Source of the DNA: Luteimonas mephitis DSM 12574
GTDB taxonomy: Bacteria; Pseudomonadota; Gammaproteobacteria; Xanthomonadales; Xanthomonadaceae
Assembly (NCBI RefSeq): GCF_000422305.1
Contig: NZ_AULN01000019.1
Coordinates: 103,284-167,283, forward strand
Length of the DNA stretch: 64,000 bases
Reading direction: 5' to 3'
Below are positions 58,448 through 64,000 of this stretch, in pieces. Positions within the stretch are counted from its first letter, which is position 1. Every line of letters starts with the position of its first letter. The translations under genes and the position numbers were made by a program. The notes under the pieces are model-generated. The model was not told the origin of the DNA. It did no database searches and saw only the letters and a list, made by a program, of their open reading frames with translations.

Positions 58448-58858
58448 TCAGTTCGCGGGGATCACCGCTGGCTTGCCGGCGTCCTTGATCAGGAACGCGA
58501 GGAACCTGGCCGGCTTCTGCGAGCTCGCATTGCGCCCGACCGTATGCAGGTCTTCCGGACGCTCATGGAATGTGTCGCCAGGACCCAGGGTGACTTCGCT
58601 GCCACCGGCAACGCCCATGACGACGTTTCCTTCCAGGACGTAGACGAACGCCTCCGCATCGTGGCGATGGACCGGATCGACCGCCCCTGGCGGGAACTCG
58701 ACTGACAGGAGCAAGACTTCCTTGCCCGGGAACTCAGGCAATGGTTGGGTCATGACCGGCGTGGCGATCGGCTTCGGCGCGGTGGTGGCGGGTTCCTGCG
58801 CCATCGCCGCGACTGACGAGAGCAGCAGGCAAAAGCCGAGGCAATGATGGATGTGCAT
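58448..58858 (-). CDS. Secreted cupin-domain protein
   Basis: 136 residues with a signal peptide (MHIHHCLGFCLLLSSVAAMA). A single cupin follows with metal ligands His64, His66, Glu70 (VHRHDAEAF) and His105 (EDLHTVG). Such periplasmic cupins are often dioxygenases or isomerases of small organics, or stress proteins. The activity is unknown. Divergent from the HD gene and 69 bases downstream of the AhpD-like gene on the same strand. Confidence 0.88.
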   Translation of the reverse strand: MHIHHCLGFCLLLSSVAAMAQEPATTAPKPIATPVMTQPLPEFPGKEVLLLSVEFPPGAVDPVHRHDAEAFVYVLEGNVVMGVAGGSEVTLGPGDTFHERPEDLHTVGRNASSQKPARFLAFLIKDAGKPAVIPAN

Positions 58859-58927
58859 CGATGGCTCCTTTCGTGGGCTGTTGGGGGAAGAGGCCGGGCA
58901 CCCGCGGTGCCAGGTCCATGCCGCGGA

Positions 58928-59407
58928 TCAGGCGAGCTTCGCCTTGTCCAAGCCGTACGCCTTGTCGCGACTGCCCGGTACGGTCCTGAAGCCGATGTTG
59001 ATCCGGTTCCAGGCATTGATCGACGCAACGATGAATGCCAGGTCGGACATTTCCTTCTCCGAGAGCTGCGCACCAACGCGCTCGTAGTAGTCATCGGCGA
59101 CTCCCTGTGCCGGGATCTGCGTGAGCACTTCGGCCCATGCCAGAGATGCACGCTCACGCGGGTTGAACAGCGGCGACTCGCGCCACGCGGGGAGATGGAG
59201 GATGCGCAGCGGACGTTCGCCGCGGATCGTGGCCTGCTTGACATGCATGTCCAGGCAGAAGGCACAACCGTTGATCTGCGATGCGCGGATCTTGACCAGG
59301 TCCTGGATCGACTCCTCGATGGTTGTCTTCTTGAACAGCGCGTCCAGCTCGACGAGCTTCTTGGTGAGTTCCGGGGATTGCTGCATGAAATCGGCACGTT
59401 GGCTCAT
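58928..59407 (-). CDS. AhpD-like carboxymuconolactone decarboxylase family protein
   Basis: 159 residues. The alkylhydroperoxidase core motif is intact: Cys48-x-x-Cys51 with His55 (INGCAFCLDMHVKQA), preceded by the helix LVKIRASQ. It should act as a peroxidase or thiol-dependent reductase in the cytosol. Followed on the same strand by the cupin gene. The pair is divergent from the second NmrA-like gene, a typical oxidative-stress arrangement. Confidence 0.93.
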   Translation of the reverse strand: MSQRADFMQQSPELTKKLVELDALFKKTTIEESIQDLVKIRASQINGCAFCLDMHVKQATIRGERPLRILHLPAWRESPLFNPRERASLAWAEVLTQIPAQGVADDYYERVGAQLSEKEMSDLAFIVASINAWNRINIGFRTVPGSRDKAYGLDKAKLA

Positions 59408-59753
59408 GTCGATGCTCCTTGAAATTGGGGGAAAGTTGGGAGCGACGCGAAGGTTTGCGCGCCCGGGACCGACGCTAGACGGCGCCTCAAACCCGCGGTA
59501 GACCCGCGTGTGGACGCATGGCGTTGCGCGTTCGGAAACAGTGCCGCTGCCGCGACTCCCGCCGCCTGGTTACGCAGTGTCTTGCCGCCACAATCGAGCC
59601 GCGCGGGATTGATGCGCAAAGGGCAACACCATGCGTGCGAACACAGGTCTTCTGCCGTCTGCAGACTCTCCCTAGCATCCCCAGGTGCTCCCGAGCACCT
59701 CCTGGAGCGGAGTTCCAATCGATCTCCCCCAAACCCCAGCGTGGAGAAACAAC

Positions 59754-60539
59754 ATGAAATTCGTAGTGATTGGTGGCACCGGACTCATTGGCAGCAAGGT
59801 CGTCGCGCGACTCGCCGGGCAAGGCCACGAAGTGGTTGCGGCGGCGCCTTCGACCGGCATCGACATCCTGACGGGCGAAGGGCTCGACGCTGCCATGGTG
59901 GGTACAGACGTAGTCGTCGATCTGGCGAACTCGCCCTCGTTCGAAGACGCCGCAGTGCTCGACTTCTTCCAGACAGCTGGCCGCAACGTGCTGGGCGCCG
60001 AAGCCAAGGCCGGCGTCGGCCATCACGTGGCGCTGTCGGTGGTGGGCACCGAGAAACTGGAAGCCAGCGGCTATTTCCGCGGCAAGATCGCGCAGGAAGC
60101 ATTGATCCGTGAATCCGGGATTCCCTACACGATCATCCACTCCACCCAGTTCTTCGAGTTCCTGCCGCGCATGATCCAGTCGGCCGCCGACGGCAACACG
60201 GTGCGGCTGTCACCGGCCCTGGTGCAACCCATCGCCGCCGAAGACGTCGCCAAGGACGTGGCACGGTTGGCACAAGAAGAGCCGGTCAACGGCATCATCG
60301 AGATCGCCGGGCCCGAGAGCGAGTCGCTGGCCAGCCTGGCCAAGCGCTTCATGGCGATCACCGAGGACCCACGCGACGTGGTCAGCGACGTACACGCACC
60401 CTACTTCGGCGCGGAGCTCGGTACCGACACGCTGATGCCTGGCGCGTCCGCCTGGCACGGCGAACTGAGTTTCGACCGATGGGTCATCGATCAGCCCCGC
60501 TTTGTCCCAGCCGACGCGCCGCGCGCACAAGCGTCGTGA
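59754..60539 (+). CDS. NmrA-like NAD(P)-binding protein (copy 2)
   Basis: 261 residues. Rossmann start MKFVVIGGTGLIGSKVVARL, conserved HHVALSVVGTEKLEASGYFR and IIHSTQFFEFLPRMIQSAAD. It is clearly a paralogue of the 54100-54864 product in the same order and length. GGAG lies seven bases before the ATG. The AhpD-like and cupin genes are divergent from it, so it may share their operator. Confidence 0.9.
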   Translation: MKFVVIGGTGLIGSKVVARLAGQGHEVVAAAPSTGIDILTGEGLDAAMVGTDVVVDLANSPSFEDAAVLDFFQTAGRNVLGAEAKAGVGHHVALSVVGTEKLEASGYFRGKIAQEALIRESGIPYTIIHSTQFFEFLPRMIQSAADGNTVRLSPALVQPIAAEDVAKDVARLAQEEPVNGIIEIAGPESESLASLAKRFMAITEDPRDVVSDVHAPYFGAELGTDTLMPGASAWHGELSFDRWVIDQPRFVPADAPRAQAS

Positions 60540-60597
60540 TGCCGGCAGTACACCGGCCTCGCCAGTCCAACTTTCCGATCATGCCAACGGCCTTCCC

Positions 60598-61110
60598 GTG
60601 ACTCCTTTACAGCCGCCGCCACAGAGTCTCCTGGACAAGTACCACGGCGAGGATGCCAAGCCGATCTACACCGGTCGCGTGCGCGTGACCGGCGGGGAAG
60701 CCGCGCATGGGCGCGCTTCAGGCATCGTGAAATCCGATGATGGTGCACTCGATGTCGCCATGCGCCTGCCACTGGAACTTGGCGGACCTGGTGGCGGCAC
60801 CAACCCCGAGCAGCTGCTGGCGGCTGGCTATGCAGCCTGTTTTCATGGTGCCTTGAGCCTGCTCGCCGCGCGTGCAGGGATCGCCCTGGTCGATGCCAGT
60901 GTGGAAGCCACCGTGACCGCCGCCCGCGACCCGGTCGACGGTCTATTCCTGCTTACGGCTGAGGCACGGATCAGCCTGCCCGGCCTCGATCGCGCACTCG
61001 CGGCGGAACTGGTCCGCAACACAGAGCGTATCTGCCCCTACACCAAGATGTTCCGCCAGGGCATCAAGCACGTCATCGCCCTCGCCTCCGGCGAGTCTTC
61101 GTTCGACTAG
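60598..61110 (+). CDS. Organic hydroperoxide resistance (Ohr/OsmC) protein
   Basis: 170 residues from a GTG start. The Ohr subfamily cysteines are present: Cys81 in AAGYAACFHGAL and Cys146 in RICPYTKMFRQGI. The GPGGGTNPEQLLAAG stretch is typical. Ohr reduces organic and lipid hydroperoxides with lipoylated proteins as donors. The N-terminus is about 25 residues longer than in E. coli OsmC-type proteins; a shorter start is possible. It is 15 bases upstream of the cytochrome b gene. Confidence 0.9.
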   Translation: MTPLQPPPQSLLDKYHGEDAKPIYTGRVRVTGGEAAHGRASGIVKSDDGALDVAMRLPLELGGPGGGTNPEQLLAAGYAACFHGALSLLAARAGIALVDASVEATVTAARDPVDGLFLLTAEARISLPGLDRALAAELVRNTERICPYTKMFRQGIKHVIALASGESSFD

Positions 61111-61125
61111 TGCCGGAGTGAAGCC

Positions 61126-62433
61126 ATGGCCCTGAAGATCGTCCGCCTGCATCCGAAGAATCGCCTGCTGGGCTGGATCGAGGATCGCCTGCCCTGGCTG
61201 TCTTTCGTGTCGGCCCACACCGCGACCTATTACGCGCCGAAGAACTTCAACGTCTGGTATTTGTTCGGCGCATTGGCGGGGGTGGCGCTGGTCAACCAGT
61301 TGCTCACGGGAATCTTCCTTGCGATGCACTTCAAGCCGTCCGCGGCCGAGGCATTCTCGTCGGTCGAGTACATCATGCGCGACGTGCCGTGGGGCTGGCT
61401 GATCCGCTACATGCACAGCACCGGCGCTTCCCTGTTCTTCATTGTCGTCTATCTGCACATGTTTCGTGCGCTTCTGTACGGGTCGTACAAGAAGTCGCGC
61501 GAGCTGGTCTGGGTGCTGGGGATGCTGGTGTACCTCGTGCTGATGGCCGAGGCGTTTATGGGTTACGTGCTGCCATGGGGCCAGATGTCGTTCTGGGGCG
61601 CCAAGGTGATCATCTCGCTGTTCGGCGCGATACCCGTCGTCGGCAACGGCCTGACCGAGTGGATCATGGGCGACTACCTGCCGGGCGACGCCACCCTCAA
61701 CCGCTTCTTCGCATTGCATGTGATCGCGTTGCCACTGGTTCTGCTGTTGCTGGTGACGATCCATATCCTGGCACTGCACGAGATGGGCTCCAACAATCCG
61801 GACGGAATCGAGATAGGCGACAGCCTCGATGCGAAAGGCGTACCACTTGATGGTATTCCCTTCCATCCCTACTACAGTGTCGAGGACCTGCTCAGCACGT
61901 CCATGTTCCTGCTCGTGGGCGCCTTCATCATCTTTTTCGCCCCCACTTTCGGCGGCTGGTTCCTTGAACACGACAACTTCGTCGAGGCCAACCGCCTGGT
62001 GACGCCGGAACACATCAAACCGGTGTGGTACTTCACCCCGTACTACGCGATGTTGCGCGTCGTACCTGCATTCCTCGGAATCAAACTGTGGGGCGTTCTG
62101 GTCATGTTTGCGGCAATTGCAGTGCTGTTCTTCATGCCGTGGTTGGATCGCGGAAAGGTGAAGTCCATCCGCTACCGTGGCCAGGGCTACAAGGTCGCAC
62201 TTGGACTGTTCGCATTGTCGTTCCTGATGCTCGGCGCCATCGGTGCGGGCGTATTCGCCCAGGCGCTACCGCAGTGGCTTGGTCACGACGTGGACGCCAA
62301 CCGCATCGAAACCTGGTTCGGACGCTTCTGGACGGCCATCTACTTCGGGTTCTTCGCTTTCGTATGGGCGTATACGCGCTTCGGCTTGGAGAAGACAAAA
62401 CCGGTGCCTGAGCGCCTTACTTCGCATACCTGA
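61126..62433 (+). CDS. Cytochrome b of a bc1-type complex (orphan copy)
   Basis: 435 residues, full length, with eight or nine spans. The four haem-b ligands are visible as His97/His111 (RYMHSTGASLFFIVVYLHMF) and His198/His213 (FALHVIAL, VTIHILAL). The quinol-oxidation loop reads PVWY at about residue 300 where mitochondria have PEWY. No Rieske (petA) or cytochrome c1 (petC) gene is adjacent. It follows ohr by 15 bases, so it is a second copy outside the usual petABC operon or the product of a dispersed one. Confidence 0.93.
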   Translation: MALKIVRLHPKNRLLGWIEDRLPWLSFVSAHTATYYAPKNFNVWYLFGALAGVALVNQLLTGIFLAMHFKPSAAEAFSSVEYIMRDVPWGWLIRYMHSTGASLFFIVVYLHMFRALLYGSYKKSRELVWVLGMLVYLVLMAEAFMGYVLPWGQMSFWGAKVIISLFGAIPVVGNGLTEWIMGDYLPGDATLNRFFALHVIALPLVLLLLVTIHILALHEMGSNNPDGIEIGDSLDAKGVPLDGIPFHPYYSVEDLLSTSMFLLVGAFIIFFAPTFGGWFLEHDNFVEANRLVTPEHIKPVWYFTPYYAMLRVVPAFLGIKLWGVLVMFAAIAVLFFMPWLDRGKVKSIRYRGQGYKVALGLFALSFLMLGAIGAGVFAQALPQWLGHDVDANRIETWFGRFWTAIYFGFFAFVWAYTRFGLEKTKPVPERLTSHT

Positions 62434-62483
62434 GGCGACCGACTTGCCCAGAGCTGCGGTTGGTGCGCAGCCGCCGCCAAACC

Positions 62484-62567
62484 GGTCATGGAGTCGATCA
62501 CCCCCAATGGCTCTTGCTCCCTGATCGGCTGGAGGACTACGTCCACGAAGACAATCCGACGCGAGTC
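62484..62567 (+). pseudogene. IS1182-like transposase N-terminal fragment
   Basis: The frame reads GVDHPQWLLLPDRLEDYVHE followed by DNPTRV, close to the beginning of IS1182-family transposases. After that the similarity stops. It looks like a short remnant left by deletion or later insertion. No inverted repeats or remainder of the element were found. Confidence 0.4.
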
Positions 62568-62725
62568 GCTGGCTCCCCACATCAGATTGCAACGAAGCAC
62601 CTAGCCGGATGCCTGCCCAGGTTCGCAACGGACCACAGATACCACGCCCTACCTAGAGATGAATCTTCTTTTGTCGGAGCGAGACCGCTTCAAGTGCGGA
62701 CATGCTTTCGTCGCGCCAGCGACGA

Positions 62726-63745
62726 TCAGCAGACGCCTGCGCCTTTCAATGCCGTTTGCAAGCCCCAATCCAGCCCATGGATTCGCTCGTAGTTGCACTC
62801 GACGGCAGCCCATGATGGTGGAGGCAACTCCACGACACTCCCATCGCACATCAACTGCCCGCCACGCACATCATCGACGACGACGACATGGACGCTTGTC
62901 ATCGTTCGAAGCATGCTTAGTTTTTCTCGGAATCTGGCCAAGTAATCAAGTGTCCTCATACCGCGCACCTCAATGACGGTGATTGGGTTTGTGTCATACA
63001 GCACAAAATCAGGCAGACAGAAGTCGGTCGTCCGATAGATTTGCGGCTTGGCAAACACCCTTCTCGCATATGTCAGATTCATCGCCACCTCAGACTCCAA
63101 TCTCGAGTCGACCGGTATGAAGTTCGCCGCGGCAAAGCGAAGGGCCCCGTTCAGAACGCGCAGCATCCCCGCATCGTCCCGAAAAATACGCCCGGCGAAC
63201 AGCCCGTACAGATCATCCGATCTGCGAAAAAGCTTCCTGGCAACGAAACGGCAGCATGGGAACCCGCTCCGATCGACGATTGTTTCCCACTCCGACGACT
63301 TGATCAGGAGCGGCTGCCGCAGTCCTTCCAGTGGAAGTCCGATTACCCCATCCCCAAACATCTCCATCGGCTGATATAGCCTTTTGCCTCCTGCCAGCAC
63401 GCCACACACAACCGCAAACTTGCGACTCCTTGTTTTGGCTTGCAGCCTAGGGGACTCCTGCAGATCATCTACTCCAGCCAGCAGCACCACAGATGCCCCC
63501 GGCAGTCCGTTGATCACGTTTTTCGATCGTGCCGACGCCAACCTGCTGCAGAAATGCACCGGAAGCTCCGGGAAGTTCGCAGCGAGATTCCCATGTAGTT
63601 CGCTGGTCTGGGTCATGAACTTTAGGTACGTAGATAGGCCAATGCTGCCGCGCACTTCGCTCGGATCAGGATCCGTCGTGCCGCGCGCCTTTGGCCTTTT
63701 CGGTTTTAATTCAAGGGATGGCCTCAACTCAAGCGAATGTCGAAG
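62726..63745 (-). CDS. Accessory-element protein, 5' end cut by an IS
   Basis: About 340 residues in frame. The C-terminal third (TTDFCLPDFVLYDTNPITVI, then EVRGMRTLDYLARFREKLSM) has the look of a PD-(D/E)XK-type or DUF1173-like nuclease fold common on integrative elements. The middle is basic with scattered Cys. The real N-terminus is missing: the frame runs directly into the IS3 end at 63746, and the only upstream start (63814) lies inside the IS. An internal start at MTQTSELHGNLAANFPELPV is possible. Confidence 0.5.
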   Translation of the reverse strand, partial: LRHSLELRPSLELKPKRPKARGTTDPDPSEVRGSIGLSTYLKFMTQTSELHGNLAANFPELPVHFCSRLASARSKNVINGLPGASVVLLAGVDDLQESPRLQAKTRSRKFAVVCGVLAGGKRLYQPMEMFGDGVIGLPLEGLRQPLLIKSSEWETIVDRSGFPCCRFVARKLFRRSDDLYGLFAGRIFRDDAGMLRVLNGALRFAAANFIPVDSRLESEVAMNLTYARRVFAKPQIYRTTDFCLPDFVLYDTNPITVIEVRGMRTLDYLARFREKLSMLRTMTSVHVVVVDDVRGGQLMCDGSVVELPPPSWAAVECNYERIHGLDWGLQTALKGAGVC

Positions 63746-64000
63746 TGGACTGCTGCCGGTTTCACAGACACCTGGTTTAGGTGTGATGATGAAACCGGAG
63801 GTGGCAAATGGCAAAGCGGACCTTTACCCGAGAGTTCAAGGTTGAGGCGGTCAAGCTGGTGCGGGAGCGGGGAACATCGGTGGCGCAAGCCTCCCGGGAC
63901 TTGGGGATCCATCTGAATGTGCTGCGCAAGTGGCTCAAGGATTACGACCAGGACCCGCAGCAGGCTTTCCCGGGCCAAGGGCAGATGAAGCCCGAACAGG
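63746..64000 (+). mobile_element. IS3-family insertion sequence, left end
   Basis: Begins about 63746 with the terminal sequence TGGACTGCTGCCGGTTTCAC followed by AGACACC, a typical IS3-group left inverted repeat. The orfA gene starts 62 bases later. The right end lies beyond the window. Confidence 0.75.
63808..64000 (+). CDS. IS3-family transposase OrfA (3' end outside window)
   Basis: 64 visible residues starting MAKRTFTREFKVEAVKLVRE, with the helix-turn-helix VAQASRDLGIHLNVLRKWLK and a DPQQAFPGQGQMKPEQ continuation. This is OrfA of IS3-group elements, which binds the inverted repeats and is fused to OrfB by frameshifting. GGAG precedes the start. Confidence 0.92.
   Translation, partial: MAKRTFTREFKVEAVKLVRERGTSVAQASRDLGIHLNVLRKWLKDYDQDPQQAFPGQGQMKPEQ

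Overview
The window is high-GC DNA of a gammaproteobacterium, most probably a member of the Xanthomonadaceae/Lysobacteraceae (Lysobacter, Luteimonas or a relative). The evidence is the strongly GC-biased third codon positions, the gene order thrS-infC-rpmI-rplT-pheS-pheT-ihfA-merR-tRNA-Pro, Dxs and IF3 sequences of xanthomonad type, and small palindromic repeats of the kind scattered through these genomes.

Positions 1-23,100 are mostly housekeeping and family-typical genes. They are a truncated class C beta-lactamase-like hydrolase, a VOC/DUF72 pair, an EamA transporter, an ECF sigma factor coupled to a membrane protein, a DUF4019 secreted protein, a TolB-domain/TPR protein, an S4 protein, a LemA/DUF2207 pair meeting a ClpP-like lipoprotein tail to tail, DUF4336, GST, GNAT and DUF1615 genes, a secreted beta-helix protein, a truncated DUF1428 gene, dxs, a Nei-type glycosylase and a TraB/GumN protein.

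Positions 23,200-34,000 hold the translation block, all on the minus strand: thrS, infC (apparently starting at ATC), rpmI, rplT, pheS, pheT, ihfA, a MerR regulator and tRNA-Pro. tRNA-Val and uvrB lie just upstream of the block in transcription order. A GspH/FimT pseudopilin and tRNA-Asn follow.

From about 34,900 to the end the window looks like accessory DNA. A tyrosine integrase sits directly behind tRNA-Asn, followed by a mosaic of small stress and detoxification genes. These are two SDRs, an SPW membrane protein, an NTF2-like protein, a bestrophin/EmrA/MFS efflux operon, a chloroperoxidase-type esterase, a PagL lipid A deacylase, an MBL hydrolase and WrbA. A 971-residue winged-helix/STAND ATPase regulator and a LysR regulator come next. 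A cluster follows with a ThuA-like protein, two NmrA-like paralogues, two alpha/beta hydrolases (one with an Asp nucleophile), a cyanamide-hydratase-like HD protein, a cupin, an AhpD-like protein, Ohr and a lone cytochrome b. The window ends with a broken IS1182-like fragment, an accessory gene whose 5' end is cut by an IS3-family element, and that element itself. No second tRNA-Asn end (attR) was found, so the outer island boundary is not located.

Functionally the accessory part reads as a resistance island. It combines efflux, quinone and peroxide reduction, dehydrogenases and hydrolases for small electrophilic or halogenated/nitrile compounds, and its own regulators. No CRISPR array, rRNA gene or recognisable phage structural gene is present.
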